NCBI RefSeq assembly: GCF_900005765.1 | Contig: NC_041685.1 | Coordinates: 496,001-560,000, forward strand | Length of the DNA stretch: 64,000 bases | Direction of reading: 5' to 3' | From: Plasmodium relictum | Lineage: Eukaryota; Apicomplexa; Aconoidasida; Haemosporida; Plasmodiidae | Shown here: in pieces, positions 1-11,527 of the stretch | Position numbering within the stretch: position 1 is the stretch's first letter | How the letters are laid out: each line of letters starts with the position of its first letter | Translations under genes and position numbers: made by a program | Notes under the pieces: model-generated | Told to the model about the DNA's origin: nothing | The model's database searches: none | The model's input: only the letters and a program-made list of their open reading frames with translations

Positions 1-569
1 TTTTTTTTTTTTTTTTTTTTTTTTTTATACATACTAATTTTATAATGTATTATAATTTTCAACTAAATTTTTCTAATTTCTACAAAATTATTATATTGAA
101 AAAAAATTATCCAAAAAAATAAGCAATTATTTATATTAGAAAAAACATTTTATTTTCATTTTATTTTATGAATATATTTTTATAATTTTCTAAATGAAAT
201 TAAGAAATGTTTCAATAAATAAGAATTATGAGCTCTATTTTTTTTTTAATAATTTTAATAAATGATAAAAAATACAATTATTATTATAAAATATAGGTTT
301 AAAAAAACTTAATTTTATAAAATGTACATTTATATTTTATGTACGTAATATATATTAAAAAATAAAATATGAAAGCGAAATTTCAAAAAGATCTCATTTA
401 TACATATATATTTTTTTTATTTGTTAGAATTTTAAAAATATTAAAACATACTAATATTGAAAATTATTAAATAATATTAAAAAAATTACAAAAAATAATT
501 AAAAAAAAATTTTATATTTTAAAATATAATTAAAAGTATAAAAACTATTTACAATATATATACTGTAAA
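1..569. other. Non-coding 3' flank of the first gene
   Basis: This stretch is AT-rich and has no convincing reading frame. It opens with a 26-nt poly-T run. It lies just downstream, on the minus strand, of the stop codon at 570, so it probably holds the 3' UTR of that gene. I see no RNA gene or repeat element in it. Confidence 0.6.
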
Positions 570-3500
570 TTATATTTTTCTTAATATTCTACTTAAGACA
601 CCTCTGTCTCCAGAATTTTTTTTTTTTTGTTTATTTTCGCTTATTTCTTTTTTTTGAGCAGTTGCACATACTTTACTTTGCTCCATGTTTAAAAAATTAT
701 GTGTATTAGTATAATTTTTTTCGTTTTGCTGACTATCATTATTCTGCAAAGAGTTATTTTTCACTTCAATGTTATATTCATTTTTAAAACTTATTTTGGT
801 ACTTGGATGTTGAAAATTTTTAAAATAGTTATTACTTTGATCATTTAAAGTGTCTATGGTATTAATAATTGGTTCTACATCATAATTAATTGAATGTAAC
901 TTTTGTTTTTTAGGATACGTATTTTTAAATTCCTTTTTATTATTTAAATCATTTAAAATATTATTTTGACAACACTTATCATTTTCAATCTTGTCTTTGT
1001 TGTTTTCTTCAACTAAAGCAAGATCATTTTTAAAATTCTCTTCTAATGTGTAATTACCTTCTTTAAAAACTGTATTATTCTCAAATACATTATTAATTTT
1101 ATTTTTTTCTAATTTAGTTGTATTTTCATAGTTACAGAATTCATCCTTGTTACTGTTATCTGCACCATTATTACATACTACATTACTATTTTTTTTAGTA
1201 GGATCAATGATACTTTTAGATGTTTGAAAAAAATTTAAATTTTTATTATCATAATCATGTATTAAAGATTTATATATTTCATGAATACTGTTATTTAAAC
1301 TTATATCGTTGCAATGATTCATGTGATAAGCAGTATAAATTGTACTTTCTCTTAAATCGTTAATATTATTTTCTATGTTTTGAAAATTTTCTAGGTTCTC
1401 ATTATCTATTTCCTCATCTTTTTTGTAATTATTAATATTTCCCTCTTTATTTAAAATATCAGATAATAATACATTTTTTCTATTTTTCATAAGTTTATTT
1501 TTATTTTCATGCTCATTACTCTTCATTTTTAAAGTTGCATACATAAATTTTTCTTTATTTTTTTTATAAGTTTCATAAGTCATTAAAATTTCATTTTCCT
1601 GATCCTCTATAGCTTGATTTTTTTCCTCATTATTATTTATATTATCATTCAAATTATTTATGTGATTATTACTACTGTTTCTATTATAACCATTTTCATT
1701 TCTTAAATTAAAAATATTTTTTTCTTCTTCAAAATTTATATCTTTTTTCTTTATAACTTCATTTTTATTACTATTTCCTAAATCTGCATTGGCTATTTCT
1801 TCATTACCATTCTTTGCAAAATTTTCATACTCATTTAATTCATATTTAAAATTATTTCTATTTATATCTTTATTGTTAGCATTATTATTCAAATACTCAC
1901 TTTTTTTTTCTGAACATTTGATGCCATAATTTAATTTAGTACTTTCATTGTCCTGCTTATTCATTTTTTCTATTTTATTCCTACTTTTACACAAATTCTC
2001 ACTTTTATTATTTTCTAAGTTTTCCACTTCATTACTATTGTTATTAATAAAAACCCCACTCTCATTTAAATTACTTATAAATGAGTTAGATGAAACTAAT
2101 GAGTAATCATTATTATCTATATTTGATTCCTTCCAGTTTTGCATAAATATTGAATATAAATCTTCCTCTTTTATTTTTTCTATTTCTTTTTCTTCTTTAG
2201 TTATATTATTTATTATTTTCTTATAATTGTTTTCATCGAAATTTAAGATATCATTTTTTATTTGATTTGATATAGTTTCTTTTTCTATTTTTTTTTTCTC
2301 TTTTTCTTTTTCTTTTTTTTTTCCTTTTTCCTTTTCCTGTTCTTTCTCTTTAATTTTTCTTTTTCTCTTTTCTTCTTCGTTATTATAGTTGATATCAATT
2401 TTCTTCTCTATTGAATTTAATCTATTTTTCCTTTTTTTCATCCTTACATCAACTGAATTATCACTATAACATGATGAATATAATTTAAAATTCCTGTAAG
2501 CGTTATTATAATCATTTTTATAATAGTCTACATAATTATTATTGAAAAATGTATCATACATTTTTTTCCTGTGATCATAATGATATTTATTTTTATTATG
2601 AACTAAAGAACTTTTACGTATTTTACTTTTTTCCTTTTCATCATACATTCTATTGGGGTAATTTAAATAATTTTCTTTATAAATTTTTTCATTTAATTTG
2701 TAATAATTCTTATAATCAAAATTATCATATACATTTTTATTTTCGTTATTTCTAAAATATCCTTTAGAAGTGACTTTATAAATATTTTCCTCATCATTGT
2801 ATAAATTGTGTTCATTATTTTCATATAAATTATTAAAATTGTATTTTACAAAATCTTTATTTTTAAAGTAATCCACATTAGAATATTTGTGAATATTATT
2901 AAATTGAAGAATTACATTTTTTAATTTTATATTTTCTGATAATAAAAAGCTATTTTTTTCTCTTTCTTTTTCAAATATAATATTAAATTCATATAATTTA
3001 TTATTTAATTCTTTCTCAATAGATAATTTGAAATCTAATTTTTTTTTTAAATCATCATTTAATTCATTATACTCTTTATTTTTGTTCATTAAATTCTTAT
3101 TGCTTAATTCATGATTTTCTATTAGACTTCTAAGTTCATTTATTTCTTTTATATTTTTTTTTTCTTTATTTTCATAAAAAATTTCCTTCTTTTCTAACTC
3201 ATTTTTTAAGCTGTTTTGGACTTGTTCAATTTCCTCTTCCTATATTAAAAAATGTATGTATGTATGTATGTATGTATGTGAATGTATATATATTTTAATT
3301 GAAAATGCTTTGTTTTTATATAAAATAAATAATTCTCTTTTTTTATCTTCTTATCATTACCTTATTAGTAAGAAGAAATTTTAATGTTTTGTTTTTTTTT
3401 ACTTCTTCCAAATATTTTTTTTTATATTTTTTTAATTTTTTAATTAATTCTGCATTAGTTTTCTGTAAAAAACTTATTTTTTTAACAGAATCTTTGTTTA

Positions 3501-5355
3501 TATTCTTTACATGATTTAAATTACTTTCTTCATTAACATCAGAGCTATTCGAATACATTTTATTTTCGTTTAATACACTTCTTTTCATTAATATGTGATT
3601 GAGATTTTTTGCTTTTACTCTTTTATTTTTAAATTTATTTATTTTCTTTTTGTTTAAAAGATTATTTGTATTCATATGTGTTAAATCAGAATAGCATAAT
3701 TCATTCGACAAATACATACTAGAATTTTCTGAACTTTTACTTTTTTCCGAAAAAAATTCTTTTGAAGAATTCCATGAGGAAGAAGACGTATAGTTTTCTT
3801 TATTTTTTTTCCTTATTTTTTTTGATTTAATACTATAATCATCATTATTATTAGTACTGATCTTATTTTTTTTTTTTTTTTCATCTATTTTTTTTTCACT
3901 TAGTTGTATATGCTTTAATCGATTTATTAAAAATTGTAATTTATCATTTTTTTCGCAAAATAATGAATAAATTTTAAATAACAATTGGAAAACAAAATCA
4001 GTGAAATTCAAGAGGCTATTTTGAATATTTATTTTAAACCGAGAAATTTTTAATTCTTGATCATTTTTCATTTTAATTATATTATCTTCATATTTCCTTA
4101 TTATATCATTAAAAGTTTTTTTTTCTTCATTTAAATTATTTATAACCATATTTTTTTCATTTATTTTTTCTTTCAAAAGCAAATTGTTTTTTACAAAATC
4201 CTTCTTTAGTCTTTGTAAAAAATTAGTCATATATATTTCGTTTGTTTGTTTTTCTATTTTTAGCTTTAGTATATCTTTAAAAACATTATTAATATTATTA
4301 AAAGAATAGAGTTCACCATTGCACTTGTTACATAAAATTTTTTTAGTTTTGTTTATAAAAACTTCTTGTATAGTTAAAATAAGCATCAATCCTTTTTTGC
4401 TAACGGATTCAAAAATATTTTTATTCTTACTTTCAAATTCATTTTTAAAATTATTTATTGTATTAATAAAAGAAAATGTACTGTTATCTTCCTTGTTCAA
4501 ATAGTATAAATTTGAATTAGAATCATTTAACTTATAAGATTCGAACTCATTGAAACTATTTACTATTTTTGAAAAATCTTTATTGTTACTTTTGTATGTA
4601 TTTTCATGATATAATTTTGTTATATCATTTTTGTCAGATAATAAATCTATATCTAAAACAAAATTAGAGGAATTGATATTATTCATATAATTTTCATTTT
4701 CACTATTTTTTAAAACACTTACATTCAGTTGTATTTTTTTTTTATTTGATGTATTAAGATAGATATCACTATAATTATTTTGTCTATTAGAATCATTATC
4801 ATTATTGTTATTTTCATCATTAGCATTATTACTATTGTTAATGTAACTAGTACTATTAAAAATATCGTTGTTATTATTTTGATTGATATTAGCAGTAGAA
4901 GAAGTGTTAGTGCTATGTTTTAAACATGTATGTAACTTTTCATTTATTAAATTAATATTGCTTTTAAACATATCTTGAGAAGTTTTTATATTTACTTTTT
5001 CTTTATTTAATTCAATACTGATAATTTCATTTTCTTCCTTACATGAATTTATTAAACTGTCATTTGTATTCTTTTTTTTTTCATCATCTGTCAAATGAAA
5101 TAGCTGATTACTATTGCTTTGACTATCTATGTTACTTTTTTCATCCTTTTCATTATTTTCATTAATATCATTTTTATTATTACCATTAATAGAAGAATAT
5201 ATTTCTAAGATATCATTTTCTTTTTCTCTTTTACTATCCAAGTTAATGATATTATTTATGTTCACTTCTGTATTAGCTTTTAAGTCTTGTTTTATTTCTT
5301 TATTTATTCTATTTGTCAAGAAATTATTTAAATTATCATTATCATTTTTACTCAT
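570..5355 (-). CDS. Conserved Plasmodium coiled-coil protein, two exons, about 1554 residues
   Basis: Two long minus-strand reading frames join into one gene. Exon 1 is 5355-3361 (ATG at 5355, 665 codons). The intron is 3360-3240 (121 nt; donor AATAAG|GTAATG, acceptor AATATAG|GAAGAG). Exon 2 is 3239-570. Both junctions are phase 0, and the 50 codons between the acceptor and the first internal ATG of exon 2 are open and coiled-coil-like. The protein is rich in Asn, Lys and Glu. Exon 1 has a more conserved-looking middle with a CNKC pair and a long Leu/Lys heptad region. Exon 2 carries a Lys/Glu block built of KEKEKEK units. No catalytic domain is recognisable, and no signal peptide or membrane span is seen. 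A structural or scaffold role is only a guess. The intron contains a (TATG)n microsatellite. Confidence 0.82.
3252..3280. repeat. (TATG)n microsatellite in an intron
   Basis: About seven tandem ATGT/TATG units lie inside the single intron of the coiled-coil gene, close to the acceptor side on the minus strand, where they read TACA. Such tracts are usually length-polymorphic. Confidence 0.85.
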
Positions 5356-6452
5356 TAGTAAAAGAAATTAAATTCATTGCATAATTTTTAAATTTAAGGA
5401 TTACAATATATTATTCCAAAAAAGAGGAAATGAAATTAAGTGTGGAGTTATTAAATTTATAAAAAAAAAAATAAAATATTTATATGATTTTAATGATGAA
5501 AAAATTAAAAGGATAAGTTTTTTAAAAAAAAATTATGAAATAGACAGAAAAAATGTTTTTTTTTTTGAATAACTATTAAGAAGATAATAATTCTATAAAT
5601 AATTTTAAAAAAACATTTATATATATCTAAATATTACACTTTAAGTAAAAAAAAAAAAAATGAAATACAAACTTTTAATTTTTTTTTTTGCTCAAAAAAA
5701 ATTTTAGAACAATTATTTAAAAAGAAAAAAGGAATTTCTATTATTAAAAAACAATTTTTAATTTTTTTTTCTTTATTTGATATGTAAGAAAACTTATCTT
5801 TAATTAATTGTTATTTTGCAATTCTTTTTTCATTAATATTTTTAAATTTACAAAATAAGTATATTGTTTCATTAATGTCTCGACTTTTTTTTTCATATCT
5901 TCGAATAGATGTTTTTGAATAATATTTTAATAGATTCATGTTTATTATAATTCAAAATAAAAATAAAATTATTTTATTTTTTTTTCTTTAATTATTTATA
6001 AATTTTTTAATATGATATATTTCAAAAAAAATTATTATCTCATTTAATATTATTTTTTTCCCTTAATTATAATGGCAATTATTATGGAATGATTTTTTTT
6101 TTTTTTTTTGGTTTTTATTTAAAAAAAAAATTAAAAACAAAAAAAAAAAAAAATTATTTTATGTAATCGTAATATTATAAAAACTTTATATTTTGTTTGT
6201 TTTAATTGTTTTGATATATATTTTAATTTATATATATATATATATATGTATATATTTAGTTTTTAAAGCAACCGTAACCCGCTTTTAATTAAGGATATTT
6301 TTTGTTTTTTTTTTTTAATTTTATAAATATTTAACTTCTTTTTTATAATGTTTTATTTATTTCTCTTATAAAATTATTTGAAGATAATAGAATTTATTTG
6401 TTTTCAGAGATAATATATATATAAAAACTCATAATTAAAAGATTAATGGGAA
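5356..6452. promoter_or_regulatory. Divergent intergenic region between the coiled-coil gene and ELF1
   Basis: About 1.1 kb of AT-rich DNA separates two divergent genes and must hold both promoters. It contains a possible 42-codon minus-strand gene at 5811-5939. A GC-richer patch around 6268-6282 (AAGCAACCGTAACCCGC) stands out from the A/T background about 170 nt upstream of the ELF1 start. No known Plasmodium motif was assigned to it. Confidence 0.5.
5811..5939 (-). CDS. Possible small basic protein, 42 residues
   Basis: An ATG-started frame at 5939 runs 42 codons to a TAA at 5813-5811. The peptide starts MNLLKYYSKTSIRRYEKKSR and ends NEKRIAK. It is very basic and has one Cys. Its Arg, Ser and Thr content is unlike translated intergenic DNA here, which usually gives Phe/Lys/Ile/Asn runs. 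The N-terminus (hydrophobic, then Arg/Ser/Lys without acids) could be a mitochondrial presequence. It lies between two divergent genes and no further exon was found. It could be a real short gene, a terminal exon of an undetected gene, or chance. I do not recognise the family. Confidence 0.4.
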   Translation of the reverse strand: MNLLKYYSKTSIRRYEKKSRDINETIYLFCKFKNINEKRIAK

Positions 6453-6898
6453 ATGGGTAGAAGTAAAGTTAGAAAAATTAAACCAAAAAAAAAAAAACCA
6501 ATAAAACTGGAAACGCAGTTTAATTGCCCTTTTTGTAGTTATAAGAAATCAATTGATATAAAAATGTAATAAAAAAAAAAAGTATTTAAAATAATTTTTT
6601 GTTTTTTCTATATGATTATAAAAACAAAGCATTATTATACGAAATCTCTTTTATTTTTTACCTTTTTTTTTTTAGGCATAGATCAAAAGGAATAGGTGAA
6701 TTAAATTGTTTAAAATGTGGAGTAAAATATGTAAATCAAATAACTAATTTAGATGAATGTATTGATGTATATAGTGAATGGGTAGATAAGTGTCTAGACG
6801 TTAATAAAAAAGGATGTAATGAAATTTATTTTAATGAAGAATTGGAATCTTTTAATAACTTAGAGGAAAAATCAATTATTGATAATACTTCCAGTTAA
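6453..6898 (+). CDS. ELF1: Transcription elongation factor 1 homolog (ELF1/ELOF1), zinc ribbon
   Basis: Two exons encode 111 residues: 6453-6565 and 6676-6898, with a 110-nt intron (AT|GTAATA ... TTTTAG|GCAT) that splits a Met codon. The protein begins [15 protein letters not shown]. It continues with [10 protein letters not shown] and then, across the intron, LNCLKCGV and [10 protein letters not shown]. This is the ELF1 signature: a basic N-terminal tail, a four-Cys zinc ribbon (C-x2-C ... C-x2-C), and the conserved YxxWxD segment. ELF1 binds RNA polymerase II near the DNA entry channel and aids passage through nucleosomes and lesions. Human ELOF1 is 83 residues; here a short acidic, Asn-rich C-terminal tail makes up the difference. 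A four-codon upstream ORF (6446-6460) overlaps the start codon. Confidence 0.93.
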
Positions 6899-8112
6899 AC
6901 AAAAAAAAAAAATTTTAATTTGTAGTATATTTTATTATTATTTGAATAATTTTAATTTTTAAAAGGAGAAGAAGCATTTAACATATCAAGGAGAGAAAAC
7001 ATAAAAAAGATGGAAAATGCATATTATATTTAGATATTAACATATCAAAAATTTAATAACTCCATAAAAGAAAATATTTAAAATGAAATAATAAAAAAAA
7101 AATAAAATTCGCTTAAAGCAAACTTAGATTATTTTTTAGTCAAATTTTGGTTTTAGACAAATATTTATAAAAAAAAAAATTATTCATTCTCACATTTCTT
7201 GAGATAATTTTAGTGATCACAAAAAGATCAAATATTAAAAAAAAAAAAATTATTCTTTTATTAATTATGTACATTATTATTAATAAATAGTTCTTCAATG
7301 AAAGATTGACATATTTCTGAGTAAATGAAAAAAGTTGCTCTCCTCTGAAAAATTTATTTTTCTCCAAAGTTTTTTTCTGATTTTTTTTTTTTTAAAATAA
7401 TCTTAAAAGAATTTTTTTTGTTTTATTTAGTTAAATTTTGAAAAAAAAAAAAAAAAAATACATGCTAAAAGGACATTTTAATTTTACTTGTACTTCAAAT
7501 AAGAAATATATAAAAACTGTTAATGTGTTGATTTTTTTTTTCTTTGATATAATAAATTATGAATAAAAATAAAAGCTCAAAAGTATCAATTATAAAAAAT
7601 AAAATAATATATTATTATTTACACAAAAAAAAAAAAAATAAAATAAAATAAAATAAAATATAATAAAAAAAAATAAAATAAAAATAAAAATTAAAAGCAA
7701 AATAATTTTTTTTTTTTTTATTAATACAATAGTACTTAAAATTAATTGTCAAAGTACCATAATAAAATTCTTTTTTTTTTAAAAAAAATAAAAAGAAATA
7801 AAAATAATACTTGCATTATTAATTATTGTTAAAATAAAAAATAGATTATATATTCATTTTTATAAAAGTAGTTTTCATAATTTTTTTTTTTAAATATATT
7901 AATAAAGTGAATAAACGTGCAGATTATTAAATATTTTATATATTTTTTTTATTAATTTATGTGAATAAAGTAGAGCATGCATTTATGTAATAAAATATTA
8001 TTATATATATGTATAAATATATAAAAAGAATAGAAAGCAAAATGCTTTTTTCTTTTCGAAAAACTTAAGTTATATATATACATCATATACATATTTTAGT
8101 GACTTAATAAAA
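6899..8112. promoter_or_regulatory. Intergenic region upstream of the MFS transporter
   Basis: Between ELF1 and the transporter, both on the plus strand, lie 1.2 kb of AT-rich sequence. It should contain the ELF1 3' UTR and the transporter promoter. One copy of the shared motif AATAAATAGTTCTTCAA is at 7282-7298. A GCATGCA core at 7975-7981, about 130 nt before the transporter ATG, matches the element bound by the ApiAP2 factor AP2-Sp. The minus-strand frame at 7140-7367 has no ATG at its start and is not called. Confidence 0.5.
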
Positions 8113-9603
8113 ATGGATTCTACTGAAACTAAGAAAGTTCATATATCTGAAGTAAGTGAAGAAGGGATAGTTAATAAATTAAAAATAAATAGGTGGGTTG
8201 GTTTGGTCTTATATTCTGTTGTTGCTTCAATTGCTACATTTGTTCATGGTGGGTTTAGTGGTTGGCAACCTATAATTTATAAAACGGGAGCATTTAGCGA
8301 GTTGTGCACTCCAGAAGATGATGTTCAAATATTTCGTGTTGATGCCGGCATTACTTATAATTCATGTGGGAATAGAGATGCAGCTATAAATAATTTATTT
8401 ACCTTATCTTTTTTTGTTCATTTCTTTTTATCTTCATTAAGTGGGTACATTTTAGACACATTTGGAGAAAAGGCATGTTTTTTGCTTGGTCAAGCAATTT
8501 TAACAACTGCTTTTATGTCATTAATTATTTTTAAAATATCATATATATGGTATGTGTTTTTTTTTTTACTTGGTGTATCAGCAGATTTATCTTTTATCCC
8601 ACTTTTAAAAATATCCAAGTTTTTTCCTAGTAAGGAATCTCTTATATTTGGTATATTGGGATCAGCAAGATCAACCGGTTTTGCTATTGGTTTAGTTTTA
8701 AAATATACATTTTTCTATACTTTTAATTTTAAGGATGATGAATTTTATGTTTTATGCATTTTTTATATTAGCACATGCATACTGTTTTCTTTGATGGTTG
8801 GAATTTTGATTATGCCTGGGAAACAAAAAGATAAACAACTAAATAACGAAGGAGCAACAGGATCTTCTATTACTGACAATAAAAATCATGTAGGTGTATT
8901 AAACAAAATGGAAAGTTTAGAAAGTGTAGAAAAAAAAAATAAAAAAGAAGAAAATGAAACATTTGGAGAAAAGTTAAGAAAATTATGGAATCATCCACAA
9001 AAATGGGAATATTTATTAGTTGTATTTATATGTAGTTCTAATATGATAAGATTTGATTATTTTATTAAAACAAATAGATCTTTTTTTATTTGGGGAAATC
9101 ATGATCTTACAACTATATTTTCTTTATTGACTGTTTTATCTTTTCTTCCTTCTCCATTTTTTGGTTTTATATCAGGAAAATTTGGTTCAGTTTATGGAAT
9201 ACTAATAAATAATTTGTTCATATTATTAACATATGTTTTTGTATTATTTAGTAGTGTATATCTTAGGATTTTATCAATTTTTTTGTTTTTCCTTTTTATA
9301 TCTTTTGCTTTTTCATGTTTTTACTGTTATGTGAACGAAAAATACCCAAAGGAGCATTTTGGAAAGTTATGTGGATTAATGTTTGCTATTAGTGCATTGT
9401 GTTTAGTTGTTAATTTTTATTTAACTTATTTAACTAATGTAGTATATGTTTATTTAGGGGAAAGAAAACAAGTTCCTGTAACTATCGGATTGATAATTTT
9501 TGGGCTTGTTGCTTTAATGTGTTGCATATATTTAAAAATATCAGAAAGAATAAAGGAAAATGAACTTAATAATGGAAAAAAAGAAATAAGTCAACAAAAT
9601 TAA
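8113..9603 (+). CDS. MFS transporter, apicomplexan amino-acid transporter (ApiAT/NPT1-like) family
   Basis: An intronless 496-residue polytopic membrane protein with about 12 predicted helices. The first is near residues 30-50 (VGLVLYSVVASIATFVHGG). A charged Lys/Glu-rich cytosolic loop around residues 235-290 splits the protein into two halves of six helices, as in the major facilitator fold. The N-terminal half has an FGEKACFLLG loop after helix 2-3, resembling the MFS inter-helix motif. Size, the lumenal Cys residues and the overall look fit the Plasmodium NPT1/MFR group, now called ApiAT, which moves amino acids across the parasite plasma membrane. By gene order it should be the MFS-related transporter near ndh2 on P. 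falciparum chromosome 9 (I believe MFR2/ApiAT2, from memory). The substrate cannot be read from the sequence. Confidence 0.85.
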   Translation: MDSTETKKVHISEVSEEGIVNKLKINRWVGLVLYSVVASIATFVHGGFSGWQPIIYKTGAFSELCTPEDDVQIFRVDAGITYNSCGNRDAAINNLFTLSFFVHFFLSSLSGYILDTFGEKACFLLGQAILTTAFMSLIIFKISYIWYVFFFLLGVSADLSFIPLLKISKFFPSKESLIFGILGSARSTGFAIGLVLKYTFFYTFNFKDDEFYVLCIFYISTCILFSLMVGILIMPGKQKDKQLNNEGATGSSITDNKNHVGVLNKMESLESVEKKNKKEENETFGEKLRKLWNHPQKWEYLLVVFICSSNMIRFDYFIKTNRSFFIWGNHDLTTIFSLLTVLSFLPSPFFGFISGKFGSVYGILINNLFILLTYVFVLFSSVYLRILSIFLFFLFISFAFSCFYCYVNEKYPKEHFGKLCGLMFAISALCLVVNFYLTYLTNVVYVYLGERKQVPVTIGLIIFGLVALMCCIYLKISERIKENELNNGKKEISQQN

Positions 9604-10857
9604 AATTGAAATTTTTTTTTTATTTTAAAAAAATATTTTTAAAAATGTATAAGCGCATATTTTTTGCTTTATTTCTCAATTTATGTTAAATTTGTGTAAT
9701 TTTTCAGTGAAAATTTTATTTTATATAAATTTGTTACAGATTATGTGTTTTTTTTCTGTGCTTTCATTTTTTTATTATTCTTTTATCATCTCCCTTTTTA
9801 TATTACATTGTTATAAAGTATAACGAATTACACTTTTTAACGATTTAATTTACTACAGTTTATATTAACAATTTTTATTTACTTTATTTATCTATTTTAT
9901 TTTATTTTATTTTAATAGGATTCATTCTTTTTATTAAATTATCTTTCTTCATGTTAATATTTTGGATTAGTATTATTATTTTTAATTATTATTATTTTCT
10001 TTAATTTTAATAGTTAAAATTAATTTTCATTAATATATTTCTTTTTAATAACTTTCTTTTTTTTTTTTTTTTAAGTATTCATTTATAATGATATTATATA
10101 TTAAATCATTGTACTTAATTTGATAATTAAAAAAATATGATAATGCACAATTTTCATTAGTTTTATTTTTTTTTTTTTATACTCAGAATTTAGGAATATA
10201 TTTAAACAGTTGCTTTACTAATATATTCTTTATTAATTAGATTTTTTATTATTTATATTTTTATAAATAAATTGCTAAAGTTTAAAAAAATAAAAAACTT
10301 AAAACTTATATAACATATTTTCCAATTTTTTATGAGGATTAATGTGTCTACATAATTAAAAAAAAAGGAAAAAGAAAAAAAAAAATTCATAGAATTCTCC
10401 ATAAATTTTTGATATAATAGTTAAATTTGTACATACTAGTAACAGCAATTCTAATTTTTTTTTTAAATATGTTCATTATTGTTCATTTTAAAACTTAACA
10501 AAAAAAAAAAAAAAATTAATTTTTAAAAGAAATAATTACATTATATATAAAAAATGTTTAATAAAACATTATTTACAAAAAAAAGGAAAAAGAAAAAAAA
10601 AGATTAATAAAAAAAAAAAGCAAAAAAAAAAAGTAAATAAATAAATATACAATTTAAAAAATAAATAAAAAAAAAAAAGTTAAAACTTACTATTTAAAGC
10701 TAATTTTTTTTTTTTTTTTTTCCCCAATAAATAGTTCTTCAAATTTTGTAAAAATAGTTTAATAATCAACAAATCCTTAATTGAATATTATAAATAAATT
10801 ATTTTATATAATTTATACTGAGTGGATTGAATCGTAATTATTTAGTTTTTGTCATTT
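9604..10857. other. Convergent intergenic region
   Basis: This 1.25-kb stretch separates the 3' ends of the transporter (+) and PSF3 (-). It is A/T runs with poly-A and poly-T tracts and no plausible coding frame. A second copy of the motif AATAAATAGTTCTTCAA is at 10726-10742, about 116 nt beyond the PSF3 stop on its own strand, so it may lie in the PSF3 3' UTR. Confidence 0.5.
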
Positions 10858-11484
10858 TTAACATTTGTCTTTTTCATAAAAATAGAATAATGTTGTTTCT
10901 TTATTTAACATTTCTCTTTCCTTAGATGTTCCTTCAAGAAAATATTTGTAAATTTTTTTTTCTTTATTTGTTAAGCCTTCTAAAAAATAAGAATTAAGTT
11001 TTGTTTTGTTATTAATAAGAAAATGTATTCTCGTTTTTTCTGCTTTTCTCAATATGTTGTAAAAGTTTGATGATGGCCATTCATTAACTGGCAACAAGTT
11101 ACATAATTCATATGCCGTTTCAAAATAAAATTGGTTAAATAATCCAATTGTAACGGATACTGGATCAAATTTTAGTGTTTCAATAATATCATAATAAGAA
11201 GGAAATTTAATTCGTATAATATTTTTTTTATATAATTTTACAGCAAAAAATAAAGTTAATTTTATTTCATCATCTGCATTCAATTTATCTTCTCTCAAAC
11301 CACTTTTATATTCTAAATATGCTTCATTATTTAATAGTGACAATCCATATAAATCTACTATGGGTATACAAGGAATTTCTACTAAATCAATAAAATTAAA
11401 TGGTGTATTTATATCTTTTATAATTTCTTCAAATTCTAAAAAATTATTATTTAATTTTATATTTTTAATTATTTCTTCATTCAT
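10858..11484 (-). CDS. PSF3: DNA replication complex GINS subunit PSF3
   Basis: A single-exon protein of 208 residues, close to the size of other Psf3 proteins. The N-terminal third (NNFLEFEEIIKD, then an IPCIPIVDLYGL strand) resembles the Psf3 start, where a NFLxLDDI segment precedes the beta-strand domain. The middle has an LTLFFAVKLYKKNIIRIKFP helix, matching the Psf3 LPLWLAKxL...LxxxLP region. It continues with FDPVSVTIGLFNQFYFETAYEL, the helical core of the A domain. Psf3 is one of four subunits of GINS, which with CDC45 and MCM2-7 forms the replicative helicase. Psf2 was considered, but the order of the strand domain before the helical domain fits Psf3 better. Confidence 0.78.
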   Translation of the reverse strand: MNEEIIKNIKLNNNFLEFEEIIKDINTPFNFIDLVEIPCIPIVDLYGLSLLNNEAYLEYKSGLREDKLNADDEIKLTLFFAVKLYKKNIIRIKFPSYYDIIETLKFDPVSVTIGLFNQFYFETAYELCNLLPVNEWPSSNFYNILRKAEKTRIHFLINNKTKLNSYFLEGLTNKEKKIYKYFLEGTSKEREMLNKETTLFYFYEKDKC

Positions 11485-11487
11485 TTT

Positions 11488-11527
<40 letters not shown>

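Noticed and set aside
7140-7367. A 75-codon minus-strand frame between ELF1 and the MFS gene
   Set aside because: It begins at TTG rather than ATG and is interrupted by Phe/Lys homopolymer stretches. No splice partner was found.
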